From: DATKZM01 sp035527975
GTDB lineage: Bacteria; Pseudomonadota; Alphaproteobacteria; JAPULJ01
Assembly: GCA_035527975.1 (NCBI GenBank)
Contig: DATKZM010000021.1
Coordinates: 1 to 64,000, forward strand
Reading direction: 5' to 3'
DNA length: 64,000 nt
In this document: positions 16,264 to 25,064 of the stretch, piece by piece
How the letters are laid out: the number at the start of each line of letters is the position of its first letter
How positions within the stretch are numbered: the first letter of the stretch is position 1
Position numbers and translations under genes: made by a program
The notes under the pieces: model-generated
Database searches by the model: none
The model's input: only the letters and a program-made list of their open reading frames with translations
What the model was told of the DNA's origin: nothing

Positions 16264-16682
16264 CAGGCATCCGCCTGCTGGTTTGCGCCGCGCTTGTTGC
16301 TGTGCTGCCTTCCGTGAGCTCGGCTCAGGCTGAGGGCTGCGCGCTCGACAAGCTGGCGGCAGGATCGAAACTCGCCGCCCCGCCGATCCGGCTCGGCTAC
16401 CGCATCGTCGGCGGAGCGGTCAAAGTCGGCGCACCCTTCACTATAGACGTGGCCGCCTGCATCGGGCCCGGCACCGCGCCCCGGCGCATCCGGATCGACG
16501 CGCGTATGCCGGCGCATGGTCACGGCATGAACTACAAGCCGAGCGAACGGAAACTCGGCCCCGGCCATTCGCGCTTCGAGGGCCTCGTCTTCCACATGCC
16601 CGGGCGCTGGGAAATCAGCTTCGACATATTTGGCGCCGACGCGCGCAAACGCCTCTCGGTGACGCTCGACGTCAGGCGATGA
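16260..16682 (+). CDS. Small secreted beta-sandwich protein (FixH/YtkA-like)
   Basis: 140 residues. Signal peptide at about 1-24 (LLVCAALVAVLPSVSSAQA). The rest contains PAHGHGMNYKPS followed by FHMPGRWEISFDIFG, a pattern shared with FixH/YtkA-type periplasmic domains, where the His/Met residues could bind copper or haem. ATGA overlaps link it to the amidohydrolase before and the peroxidase after it, so it is the middle gene of a coupled operon. The function is inferred only from this fold resemblance. Confidence 0.65.
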   Translation: MTGIRLLVCAALVAVLPSVSSAQAEGCALDKLAAGSKLAAPPIRLGYRIVGGAVKVGAPFTIDVAACIGPGTAPRRIRIDARMPAHGHGMNYKPSERKLGPGHSRFEGLVFHMPGRWEISFDIFGADARKRLSVTLDVRR

Positions 16683-17839
16683 AATCGCGTGCGGCGAGTT
16701 GGCTTTGGATATTAGGCCTGGTTCTAGGCGTGGCCCACGCCGGCGCGGAAAGCCCGGTTCGTTTCAGCGATACGGAAAAACAGACGATCCTCCTGCATGG
16801 GCCCTGGCCCGTCGCAACGAAACCCGATCCGAGCAACCGGGTCTCGGGCGCGCCGGCAGCGATCGCCTTTGGCCGCGCACTTTTCAATAGCAGTATCCTC
16901 GCCAAAGACCGTGACCGCAGCTGCGCCGCCTGCCACGTCGCGGCTAAGGGCTTTGGCGACGGCAGGCCGCGCAGCATCGGCATCGCCCGCGTCGACCGCA
17001 ACGCGCCCGGGCTTTACAATTTGCGCCTCAATCGCTGGTTCGGCTGGGGCGGCAAGTCCGACACGCTGTGGTCCCAATCGATCCATCCGATCCTCGACGC
17101 CAAGGAACTGGGCGCCACCCCTGCCCTGATCGCGCGCCGTATCGCCGGCAACGATCGCCTGGCCGCCGCTTATCGCAGAACCTTCGGGCACGAGCCGGCG
17201 GGCAAGCCACCAGAGACCGTCCTGGTCAATGTCGCCAAGGCGCTCGCGGCGTTTCAGGAGACCATCGTCAGCGGCCGCACACCGTTCGATACCTTCCGTG
17301 ACGCGCTGGCGAAAAGCCGTGCGGCCGGGATCGCCGCCTATCCCGCGGCGGCCAAGCGCGGGCTCAAGATTTTCATCGGCAAGGGCAAGTGCAACATCTG
17401 CCATTTCGGGCCCAACTTCACCAATGGCGAGTTTCACAATATCGGCATCGGCTATTTCGTCGCGCGTGGCCGGGTCGACAAAGGCCGCTATGGCGGCATC
17501 GAGGCCCTGAAGGCGAGCCGCTACAATCTGCTGGGCCCCTATAATGACGATACGCGCCGCTCGACCGCCGGCTTCACCAGACGCGTGCGCCAGCATCCGG
17601 CCAATTGGGGCGCCTTCCGTGTTCCTTCCTTACGCAATCTCGTGGCTACTGCGCCTTACATGCATGACGGCAGCAAGCCGACGCTGCGCGAGGCGGTACG
17701 CCATTATTCCGAGTTGAACGAAGACCGCCTGCATCAGACCGGCGAGAAGCTCCTGCGGGCGCTCAGGCTCAGCCGCCGCGAGATCGCCGACCTCATCGCC
17801 TTCCTGAACACGCTCAGCGAGACGCCGCGCCGAAAGTAA
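16679..17839 (+). CDS. Di-haem cytochrome c peroxidase / MauG family protein
   Basis: 386 residues with a signal peptide (about 1-23). Two haem motifs: C82-A-A-C85-H86 and C238-N-I-C241-H242. FRVPSLRNLVATAPYMHDG near residue 320 is the family's conserved segment. Members reduce hydrogen peroxide or, like MauG, oxidise a partner protein to make a cofactor. It is the last gene of a translationally coupled operon with a secreted amidohydrolase and a FixH/YtkA-like protein, so a protein-modifying role is possible. Confidence 0.9.
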   Translation: MKSRAASWLWILGLVLGVAHAGAESPVRFSDTEKQTILLHGPWPVATKPDPSNRVSGAPAAIAFGRALFNSSILAKDRDRSCAACHVAAKGFGDGRPRSIGIARVDRNAPGLYNLRLNRWFGWGGKSDTLWSQSIHPILDAKELGATPALIARRIAGNDRLAAAYRRTFGHEPAGKPPETVLVNVAKALAAFQETIVSGRTPFDTFRDALAKSRAAGIAAYPAAAKRGLKIFIGKGKCNICHFGPNFTNGEFHNIGIGYFVARGRVDKGRYGGIEALKASRYNLLGPYNDDTRRSTAGFTRRVRQHPANWGAFRVPSLRNLVATAPYMHDGSKPTLREAVRHYSELNEDRLHQTGEKLLRALRLSRREIADLIAFLNTLSETPRRK

Positions 17840-17863
17840 GACGATGACCGGGGCCGACGGGCC

Positions 17864-18706
17864 CTATTTCGGCAGGGTCGAGCCGCGCACCAGATCCTGA
17901 AAAACTGGCGCGCGTTTATCCTGCATCGCGCCGGCAGCCTCGCGCAGATCCTCCGACAGGAACATGCCAGCCTGCCAGGTGGCGATGTGGTTGAGCCCGT
18001 CGGCAACCGAATGGTCGCGGCCGTAGTTCAACATCTCCTTGGTGCCGGCGACGGCGAGCGGTGAATGACCGGCGATCCGCCGCGCCAATTCGATCACATG
18101 CTCCAGCATCGTCGCCTGATCGGCAAAGACCGCGTTCACCAGCCCGCAATCCTTCGCCTCGCTCGCCGGCATCACCCGGCCGGTATAGGCAAGCTCGCGC
18201 GCGAGACCATCGGGCATCACCCGGGGCAGGCGCTGCAACGTGCCGAGATCGGCGGTCATGCCGACCTCGATCTCTTTGACCACGAAGTAGGCGTCCTCGG
18301 TGCAGTAGCGCATGTCGCAGGCGGTGATCATGTCGATGCCGCCGCCGATGCAGCCGCCCTGTACGGCGGCCAACACCGGGACGTGCGCCCGCTCCAGCGC
18401 GTTGAAGCACTCCTGCAAGGCCAGCACCATGCGGCGCAGGTTCTCGCGTCGCCTTGCATCCTCAAGATTGGTGACCTCGGAGACGAGCCCCGCGAGCATG
18501 GCAAGGTCGATGCCGGCCGTGAAATGCGGCCCGGTCGAGGCGATCACCGCCGCGCGCACGTCCGGCATCTCGGCGATGCGCGCGAACACGGCAGGCAGCT
18601 CGCGCCAGAAGGCGGCCGACATGGCGTTGCGCTTTTCCGGCCGGTTGAGGGTGACCCGGGCGACGCGGTCTTCGACGGCGAACGCGATGGTCTCGTAATC
18701 GGCCAT
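17864..18706 (-). CDS. Enoyl-CoA hydratase/isomerase family protein
   Basis: 280 residues of the crotonase fold. The oxyanion-hole segments are GPHFTAGIDLAML near 60 and GGCIGGGIDMITACDMRYC near 118. GMTADLGTLQRLPR near 150 is the usual active-site loop. It is close to delta(3,5)-delta(2,4)-dienoyl-CoA isomerase in the residues seen (Asp in GIDL). It acts on acyl-CoA double bonds in beta-oxidation. Start supported by GGAAGGAG. Convergent with the peroxidase gene and divergent from the TauD-type gene. Confidence 0.88.
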   Translation of the reverse strand: MADYETIAFAVEDRVARVTLNRPEKRNAMSAAFWRELPAVFARIAEMPDVRAAVIASTGPHFTAGIDLAMLAGLVSEVTNLEDARRRENLRRMVLALQECFNALERAHVPVLAAVQGGCIGGGIDMITACDMRYCTEDAYFVVKEIEVGMTADLGTLQRLPRVMPDGLARELAYTGRVMPASEAKDCGLVNAVFADQATMLEHVIELARRIAGHSPLAVAGTKEMLNYGRDHSVADGLNHIATWQAGMFLSEDLREAAGAMQDKRAPVFQDLVRGSTLPK

Positions 18707-18874
18707 GGATGGCTCCTTCCGCCAAGGCCGCGCGCGGCCGGTTTCGGATAGTAATGTCCCTCAGCCAGGTGAATGCAATGCATCCGATCCCGGCAGCGGC
18801 TTAGGCGTTATGCATTGCGCCGGGCCCCAAGCGCGTGTCCAATGGCCACGTCACTGTCGGGCGGAAGATCAGCA

Positions 18875-19714
18875 ATGGGCAGGCAAACGATAGAGGTCGG
18901 GCAAACGGGGCGCGCGTTGGGCGCGGAGATCGGCGGCGTCGATCTGGCTGGGCCGCTCGACGACGCAACGATCGCCGCGATCCGCCAGGCGTTGCTCGAC
19001 CACCTCGTCATCTTCTTCCGCGACCAGACCATCACGCCGGCCCAGCATCTGGCCTTCGCCCGCCGCTTCGGCGAGACCGCCGACTATCCGATGCTGAAGG
19101 GCCTCGAGGGATTTCCCGAAATCGTCGAGGTGGTGAAGCTGGAGCACGAGGAGGCCAATTTCGGCGGCGCCTGGCACAGCGACACGGCCTATCTCGACGT
19201 GCCGCCGATGGGCAGCATCCTGGTTGCCCGCGAGGTGCCGGACGCCGGCGGCGACACCGAATTCGCCAATATGTACGCCGCCTATGAGAGCCTATCGGAC
19301 GGGATGAAGGAGCTGATCGGGGCTTTGAAAGCGGTCAACAGCTCGACCAACCCGGTCGCGGCGGCGACCCGCCAGCACCGGATCGGCGAAGGCGCCAAGC
19401 GCGATCCCGCGGCCGAGATGCGGGCGACCCACCCGGTCGTGCGCACCCATCCGGAGACCGGCCGCAAGGCGCTTTACGTCAACCCCGCGCACACTATCGC
19501 CATCGAGGGCATGAGCGAGGCCGAAAGCGCGCCGATCCTCGGCGTCCTCTACGCCCATCAGCAACGCCCGGAAATTGCCTGCCGCTTTCATTGGACGCCG
19601 GGCGCGATCGCCTTCTGGGACAACCGCGCCGCCCAGCACAACGCGATCAACGACTATCACGGCCGCAAGCGGCTGATGCACCGCGTGACCCTGGCCGGCG
19701 AGCGCCCGGTGTAA
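18875..19714 (+). CDS. TauD/TfdA-family dioxygenase
   Basis: 279 residues from the ATG at 18875 (an earlier ATG at 18842 is possible). Fe(II) ligands are H101-S-D103 (WHSDTAYLD) and H255 (AAQHNAIND), with the 2-oxoglutarate-binding Arg near the C terminus (KRLMHRV). Family members hydroxylate taurine, aryloxyalkanoates such as 2,4-D, or related acids. No transporter for a sulfonate is adjacent, so the aryloxyacid or another branch is as likely. It is followed by an intergenic repeat. Confidence 0.88.
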   Translation: MGRQTIEVGQTGRALGAEIGGVDLAGPLDDATIAAIRQALLDHLVIFFRDQTITPAQHLAFARRFGETADYPMLKGLEGFPEIVEVVKLEHEEANFGGAWHSDTAYLDVPPMGSILVAREVPDAGGDTEFANMYAAYESLSDGMKELIGALKAVNSSTNPVAAATRQHRIGEGAKRDPAAEMRATHPVVRTHPETGRKALYVNPAHTIAIEGMSEAESAPILGVLYAHQQRPEIACRFHWTPGAIAFWDNRAAQHNAINDYHGRKRLMHRVTLAGERPV

Positions 19715-19728
19715 CTGCACTCCCTAAC

Positions 19729-19809
19729 CGTCACCCCGGACTTGATCCGGGGTCCATGGCAAACACATGCTCACTGCATCCCTGGATTCCCGCTTTCGCG
19801 GGAATGACG
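19729..19809. repeat. Dispersed intergenic repeat with GATTCCCGC hairpin
   Basis: The element starts GTCACCCCGGACTTGATCC and ends with TTCCCGCTTTCGCGGGAA and TGACG. A second copy is at 38882-38970. The inner palindromes would make a bidirectional hairpin after the TauD-type gene. Confidence 0.7.
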
Positions 19810-19873
19810 CATGACAGGGTCACGACCAATCGCGTTTCCACCTATCCTTAAAAGCAAAATAATGTCATGGTAG

Positions 19874-19891
19874 CTATCTGATCAAACGATA
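19874..19891. promoter_or_regulatory. LysR-type box before the regulator gene
   Basis: CTATCTGA-TC-AAACGATA, with TATC/GATA arms in a T-N11-A layout. It lies 15-32 bp before the LysR start, where binding would repress it. It matches the site at 20791-20808 at 16 of 18 positions. Confidence 0.6.
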
Positions 19892-19905
19892 TCGGAGATG
19901 CGGCC

Positions 19906-20790
19906 ATGGACGCTGCCGATCTGAGGGTCTTCGAGGCCGTAGCGCGGCTTGGCGGCATGAACCGCGCCGCCACCGAACTCAATACCGTGCAGTCGAACGT
20001 GACCACGCGCATCCGCCGGTTGGAGGATGAACTCGGCACACCGCTGTTCGACCGTCACAGCCGCGGCGTCACCCCGACACCGGCGGGGCTGCGCCTGTTG
20101 CCCCATGCCGAACGGATCGGCGAGCTGTTGGCGACGGCACGGCGGGCCACCGCCGATGACGGCCGCCCCAAAGGTCCGCTGACCGTAGGATCGCTGGAAA
20201 CCACCGCCGCGTTACGCCTTTCGCCCGTTCTGACCGCCTATGTCGCGGCCTGGCCCGAGGTCGATCTGATGCTGCGCACCGGGACCACGGCCGAGCTTAT
20301 CCAGGCGACCCTGGACCGCGTGATCGAAGGGGCTTTCGTGGCGGGACCCGTGGACCATCCCGAGCTCGACCGCACGGTTATGTTCAAGGAGGACCTGGCC
20401 ATCGCCACCGCGCCAGGGGTCGCCTCGCTCGACGAGCTTGCGCGTTTCCAGGCGCTGAAGCTGGTGGTCTTGCGCGCCGGTTGCTCCTACCGCCAGCGCC
20501 TGGAGGCGATCCTTGCCCGCCGGGGTATCGTCGGGCTGCGTCAGCTCGAATTCGGCACCATCGATGCGATCATAAGCTGCGTGTCCGCCGGGCTCGGCGT
20601 GACCCTGCTGCCGATCGGTATTCTGCGGCCGGCGCACGAGGCCGGCCGGCTCACGATGCACGCGCTGCCCGCCGCCGAAGCCTCGGCCGAAACCCTCTTC
20701 ATCCGCCGCCGCGACGGCTTCCTTTCCAGCGCGATGCGCGCCTTCCTGGAAGCTGCCCGCTTGCCGCGCGCCGGTCGCTTCGAAAATTGA
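19906..20790 (+). CDS. LysR-family transcriptional regulator
   Basis: 294 residues. N-terminal winged helix (1-60) with DLRVFEAVARLGGMNRAATELNTVQSNVTTRIRRLEDELG, the classic LysR recognition region, followed by LFDRHSRGVTPTPAG. Residues 90-290 form the two-lobed effector-binding domain. It is immediately followed by an MFS transporter and a nitronate-monooxygenase-like gene in the same direction. Two near-identical boxes, before its own gene and before the transporter, suggest it controls both. Confidence 0.92.
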   Translation: MDAADLRVFEAVARLGGMNRAATELNTVQSNVTTRIRRLEDELGTPLFDRHSRGVTPTPAGLRLLPHAERIGELLATARRATADDGRPKGPLTVGSLETTAALRLSPVLTAYVAAWPEVDLMLRTGTTAELIQATLDRVIEGAFVAGPVDHPELDRTVMFKEDLAIATAPGVASLDELARFQALKLVVLRAGCSYRQRLEAILARRGIVGLRQLEFGTIDAIISCVSAGLGVTLLPIGILRPAHEAGRLTMHALPAAEASAETLFIRRRDGFLSSAMRAFLEAARLPRAGRFEN

Positions 20791-20808
20791 CTATCTGAGA
20801 AAACGATA
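20791..20808. promoter_or_regulatory. LysR-type box before the MFS transporter gene
   Basis: CTATCTGA-GA-AAACGATA starts directly after the LysR stop codon, 58-75 bp upstream of the transporter start. This is the usual activation distance for LysR proteins. Confidence 0.6.
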
Positions 20809-20865
20809 CCTTTGATCACTTAATTTCATTTTATACGACAGCGCGGATCGCCTACACATGCCTGC

Positions 20866-22113
20866 ATGGATCAGCCGCGCGCGGACATAGAGGCTGTGGC
20901 AAAAACCATTGCCGTATCATCGACCGGGACGTGGCAGGTCACGCTGTCGGGTCTCTGCGCGATCCTGGTGGGCATTGGCCTTGCCCGCTTCGCTTATTCA
21001 CCGCTGATCCCGGCGCTGATCGGGGCTGGATGGTTCAGCGCCGGCGAGACCGCTTATCTGGGAGCCGCGAACCTTGCCGGCTATCTAGCGGGCGCATTGC
21101 TGGCCGCGCGGCTCGCCGATGCCGCGGGAACACCGACCGCGCTGCGGTCGACGATGCTGTTGGCCGCGGCGACCTTCATCGCGTCGGCCTTTCCGCTCGA
21201 TTTCTGGTGGTACACCGGCTGGCGGTTCGCCGCCGGGCTGGCCGGCGGCGTCCTCATGGTGCTGGCTCCGTCCGCCGTGCTGACCCATATCCCGCAAGCC
21301 CGGCATGGTTTGGCCGGCGGCATCATCTTTGCCGGGGTCGGCCTCGGCATCGTGCTGTCGGGCACGCTGGTGCCGCCGCTCCTGCAGATCGGCTTGGAGG
21401 TGACCTGGTTCGCCCTGGCCGGGCTTGCATTCCTGCTGGCCATGCTGGCCCTGCCCGGCTGGCGGCGTCTGGCCGGCAGCCCCCAAACTCATACTGCCGA
21501 TCGGCCGCGCGTATCCGTGCGGCCAGACCGGCGGCTCATTGCGATCCTGCTCGTCTACGCGTTGTGCGCCGTCGGACTGGTGCCGCACATGGTGTTCCTC
21601 GTCGATTTCGTCGCCCGGCGGCTTGGCCGCGGTATCGCAGAGGGCGCGGTGGTTTGGGTCGTCTTCGGCGTCGGCGCCGTGCTGGGCCCGATGCTGATCG
21701 GCCATCTCGCGGACCGGACCGGCTTCCGGCGCATGCTGCGGCTTGGCCTGCTGGTGCTGACATTGGGGGTCGGCCTGGTCGCGATCGTGTCCGATCTCTG
21801 GGCGCTGATCCTTTCGAGCCTGCTTGCCGGCGCCTTCGTGCCCGGTATCGTGACGCTTGTGCTGGGCCGCGTGCGGGAACTGCTCGCGGACTCCCCGCAG
21901 CGCCAACGCGCCGCCTGGGGGCGTGCGACCATCGCCTTTTCCGTCGGACAGGCTGCGGCCGCCTACGTCTACGCGTTTTTGTTCGCCAGCACCGGATCGG
22001 CGCTGATCTTGTTCGCGCTCGGCGCCGGCGCCTTGGCAATGGCGCTGGCAATCGAGATTGTCGGGGACCGACGGCCCCTGAACCGTAAGGCCCAACAGCC
22101 GCAAGGGGTATGA
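20866..22113 (+). CDS. MFS transporter, YbfB/YjiJ type
   Basis: 415 residues with about 12 hydrophobic segments. The first reads GLCAILVGIGLARFAYSPLIPALI, typical of the YbfB/YjiJ branch of the major facilitator superfamily. A charged cytoplasmic loop sits around 205-220. Transport direction and substrate are unknown. It follows the LysR gene with a shared box and is only 3 bp before the nitronate-monooxygenase-like gene, so the two are an operon. Confidence 0.88.
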   Translation: MDQPRADIEAVAKTIAVSSTGTWQVTLSGLCAILVGIGLARFAYSPLIPALIGAGWFSAGETAYLGAANLAGYLAGALLAARLADAAGTPTALRSTMLLAAATFIASAFPLDFWWYTGWRFAAGLAGGVLMVLAPSAVLTHIPQARHGLAGGIIFAGVGLGIVLSGTLVPPLLQIGLEVTWFALAGLAFLLAMLALPGWRRLAGSPQTHTADRPRVSVRPDRRLIAILLVYALCAVGLVPHMVFLVDFVARRLGRGIAEGAVVWVVFGVGAVLGPMLIGHLADRTGFRRMLRLGLLVLTLGVGLVAIVSDLWALILSSLLAGAFVPGIVTLVLGRVRELLADSPQRQRAAWGRATIAFSVGQAAAAYVYAFLFASTGSALILFALGAGALAMALAIEIVGDRRPLNRKAQQPQGV

Positions 22114-22116
22114 GCC

Positions 22117-23229
22117 ATGCCAACCGACAACGCCTTCCTCCGGCGCCTCGGCCTCGACCATCCGGTTATCCAGGCGCCCATGGCGGGTGGCGGCGACACG
22201 CCGGCGCTGGTCGCGGCGGTTTCGGGCGCCGGTGGGCTGGGCAGCATCGGTGCTGCCTATTTGAGCCCCGAAGCCATCGAGAAGACCGCGGCCGAAGCGC
22301 GCGCGCTGACCGACCGGCCCTTCGCCATCAACCTGTTCGCGCGCCTGCCGGTACCCGAACGGCCCGATCCGGGCGCCGCGCTCGACCGGGTCCGGCCATA
22401 TTACGCCGAGCTTGGCCTGGAGCCTCCGGCCGCTCCCGAGCCGCCCGTCGACGATTTCGCGGGCAAGCTCGCGGCCTGTCTGGCGAGCGACGCCGCGGTC
22501 TTCAGTTTCACCTTCGGGGTGCTTCCCGCCGATGCCCTCGCCGCGATCAAGGCGCGCGGCATGATCCTTCTCGGCACGGCGACGACGCCAGAAGAAGCGG
22601 CAGTTCTTGAGGCATCAGGCGTCGATGCGATCATCGCCCAGGGCAGCGAGGCGGGCGGACATCGCGGCAGCTTCGCCGGCGATCACGATACCGATTTCGA
22701 TCGGGGCCTGATCGGCGCATCGATTGGTACAATGGCGCTCGTGCCCCAGATCGTCGATGCGGTGGCGCTCCCGGTGATCGCTTCCGGCGGCATCATGGAC
22801 GGGCGCGGCATCGCCGCCGCCCTGGCGCTGGGGGCGAGCGCGGTGCAGCTGGGCACGGCCTTCCTCACCTGCGCGGAGGCCGGCGTGCCCGAGGCTTACA
22901 AGGATGCGATCCTCGCCGCCCGCCCTTCGGACACAAGGGTGACACGGGCCTTCTCCGGCCGGCCGGCGCGCGGCATCGTCAACCGGTTCATGACCGAAGT
23001 TGAGGATCGGGTCGAGGACCAGGCGCGCGATGCGGCGGTGCTGCCCTTCCCGTATCAGAATGCGCTCACCCGCCCGCTTCGGACCGCCGCGGGCAAGGCC
23101 GGGCGGGCGGAGTTTCTGTCCCTGTGGGCCGGCCAGGGCCTGGGGCTCGCGCGCCGCCAAGGCGCCGCTGAGCTGGTCGAGCGCCTCGCCGCCGAAACCA
23201 AAGACACGATCGCGCGGCTGGCCAGATGA
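22117..23229 (+). CDS. Nitronate monooxygenase-like FMN enzyme
   Basis: 370 residues, a TIM barrel of the 2-nitropropane dioxygenase family. Visible signatures: HPVIQAPMAGG at the start (FMN loop), IIAQGSEAGGHRG near 170 with the catalytic His, and PVIASGGIMDGRGIAAALALGASAVQLGTAFL near 225-255 for phosphate binding. These flavoproteins oxidise nitronates or reduce enoyl compounds with NAD(P)H. It is in an operon with the MFS transporter and under the LysR regulator. Detoxification of a nitro or quinone compound is possible but not shown. Confidence 0.88.
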   Translation: MPTDNAFLRRLGLDHPVIQAPMAGGGDTPALVAAVSGAGGLGSIGAAYLSPEAIEKTAAEARALTDRPFAINLFARLPVPERPDPGAALDRVRPYYAELGLEPPAAPEPPVDDFAGKLAACLASDAAVFSFTFGVLPADALAAIKARGMILLGTATTPEEAAVLEASGVDAIIAQGSEAGGHRGSFAGDHDTDFDRGLIGASIGTMALVPQIVDAVALPVIASGGIMDGRGIAAALALGASAVQLGTAFLTCAEAGVPEAYKDAILAARPSDTRVTRAFSGRPARGIVNRFMTEVEDRVEDQARDAAVLPFPYQNALTRPLRTAAGKAGRAEFLSLWAGQGLGLARRQGAAELVERLAAETKDTIARLAR

Positions 23230-23263
23230 GACGGCGTGAAGCTAGTCGTCAGCCTCGCGGTAG

Positions 23264-24229
23264 TCAGGCGCGGGCGTCAGCCTCGCGGTAATCGTATGTC
23301 GCATCGAGCTGGGACATCACGTGATCGCCGAAGCGAAAACCCGCGACGCTGTCCTCTGGGTTCTCCGCGTCCACCGGGCTGAGCGGCGCGATCACGGTGT
23401 CGAAACCGGGATCGAAGAAATACGCGACCGAGTAGCGCTCGCGGCCTTTCGGGTTCACCACCCGGTGCGGCGTCGAACGCCAGCGCCCGCCGCTCCATAC
23501 CGGCACCGCCTCGCCGGTATTGACGACGAAGGTGCCCGGGCACGGCGGCACGTCGATCCACTCGCCGCTGGGCTCGCGGACCTGTAATCCGCCCGCCGCG
23601 TCCTGGGCCAGAATAGTGAAGGCGCCAAAATCGGTGTGCGGCGCGGACCCATAGAGCCCCGGCGGCGCATCGGCCGGGCGGGCCGGATAGTGCAGCAGCC
23701 GGAGCCAGCTTGTCGGGCGCTCAAAAGCCGGGTCGAGGGCGGCCGCCTCCCCCGCCAGCACCTCCGCCATGACCCGGACCAGCGCGCGGGCAAGCCGCTC
23801 AAGCCGCGCCTCATAGGCCAGCACAGTGTCCTTGAACCCCGCCAGACCCGCGGGCCACTGATTGGGGCCATCGAGAGGGTTGGCCGCCGATTCACCGGGT
23901 TCGGGCTCGTAGAGCTTGATAAATGACTCGCTCAAATTCGGATGCGCCGCGGCCTCGATGTTCGAGGCGCGATCGATGCCGCTTGCGAACCCCAGATAAC
24001 CCCGGTGGTGACGATTGACGGCGATCGCCTGCTTGACGGTTTCCGGCAGGGCGTGAAACCGCGCCGACGCCTCGAAGACGGCATCGATCGCCTCTGCCGG
24101 CACGCCGTGATTGGTGACGTAAGCAAAGCCTAAGGCGCTGTAGGCCCGGTCGAGGTCTTGCCCGATCCGTGAGCGTCCGGCCGGGGTGTCGAGCCCTGCG
24201 AGATCAACAATCGGGATTGCGGCAGTCAT
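23264..24229 (-). CDS. 2-oxoglutarate/Fe(II) oxygenase, isopenicillin N synthase family
   Basis: 321 residues. N-terminal DIOX_N region (PIVDLAGL, YSALGFAYVTNHGV). Iron ligands H198-T-D200 and H255 (STPHRV), and 2-oxoglutarate ligands R265-x-S267 (RYS). Relatives in bacteria oxidise small molecules, including ethylene-forming and gibberellin-type enzymes, and nothing here fixes the substrate. It begins 11 bp after the stop of upp on the same strand, so it may be co-transcribed with uracil salvage. Confidence 0.88.
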   Translation of the reverse strand: MTAAIPIVDLAGLDTPAGRSRIGQDLDRAYSALGFAYVTNHGVPAEAIDAVFEASARFHALPETVKQAIAVNRHHRGYLGFASGIDRASNIEAAAHPNLSESFIKLYEPEPGESAANPLDGPNQWPAGLAGFKDTVLAYEARLERLARALVRVMAEVLAGEAAALDPAFERPTSWLRLLHYPARPADAPPGLYGSAPHTDFGAFTILAQDAAGGLQVREPSGEWIDVPPCPGTFVVNTGEAVPVWSGGRWRSTPHRVVNPKGRERYSVAYFFDPGFDTVIAPLSPVDAENPEDSVAGFRFGDHVMSQLDATYDYREADARA

Positions 24230-24240
24230 GGCGTAAGACG

Positions 24241-24876
24241 CTACCGCGTCCCGTAGATGCGGTCACCGGCATCACCGAGGCCCGGCAGGATGAAACCGAG
24301 CTCGTTGAGCTGGCGGTCGACGGCTGTCGTATAGATCGGCACCTCGGGATGGGCGGCCTTGAGGGTTTTGATCCCCTCGGGCGCCGCGAGCAAACAGGCA
24401 AAACGGATGTCCCTGGCGCCATCCTCCTTGATGCGCGAGATCGCCGCGGCGGCCGAGCCGCCGGTGGCGAGCATTGGATCAACCACGATCGTGATCCGCT
24501 CCTCCAGACGATCGGGCAGCTTCTTGTAGTATTGAACCGGCTGCAGCGTCACCTCGTCGCGATAGAGCCCGATATAGCCGACGCGCGCGGAGGGCACCAT
24601 GTCGAGCATACCGTCGAGGAGGCCGTTGCCGGCGCGCAGGATCGAAACGAAGCAGAGCTTGGGACCGGCCAGGCGCTGCGCCTCCATCGTCTCCAGCGGC
24701 GTCTGGATGGTCACGGTCTCAAGCTTGGCATCGCGCAAGACCTCATAGGCCAGCAAGCCCGCGATCTCGCGCAACAGCCAGCGGAAGAGATTGGTCGGCG
24801 TATCGGACTGCCGCATCAGGGTGAGCTTGTGACGGATCAGCGGATGGTCGACGAGGATCACGCCGTTGTCCGACAT
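24241..24876 (-). CDS. upp: Uracil phosphoribosyltransferase
   Basis: 211 residues from the ATG at 24876, preceded by GGAAGG. The PRPP-binding motif is DPMLATGGSA at 133-142, and ILRAGNGLLDGM near 80-90 is the conserved UPRT segment. It makes UMP from uracil and PRPP for pyrimidine salvage. Length is standard. The downstream oxygenase gene is 11 bp away. The divergent carboxyltransferase gene starts 188 bp upstream. Confidence 0.95.
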   Translation of the reverse strand: MSDNGVILVDHPLIRHKLTLMRQSDTPTNLFRWLLREIAGLLAYEVLRDAKLETVTIQTPLETMEAQRLAGPKLCFVSILRAGNGLLDGMLDMVPSARVGYIGLYRDEVTLQPVQYYKKLPDRLEERITIVVDPMLATGGSAAAAISRIKEDGARDIRFACLLAAPEGIKTLKAAHPEVPIYTTAVDRQLNELGFILPGLGDAGDRIYGTR

Positions 24877-25064
24877 GGTTCTTTTCCTTCCGCTCCTAAC
24901 CTTGCATATCTCCCTATCGGGGGTATCGCGAATTGCCCTGAACGGCAAGCATCTCCGCCATGCACGCGGCCGGTTTGGTCCGGGCCGCGGCGCCTGATAG
25001 AAAGGCGGCTCGCGATAAGGTGCAAACGGCGGGAACAGTGGGCGGCACCGGGGAGCAGGCGGGC

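Noticed and set aside
18773..18874. N-terminal extension of the TauD-type protein
   Set aside because: The 34 extra residues are Arg/Cys-rich and unlike the family. The conserved start matches the ATG at 18875.
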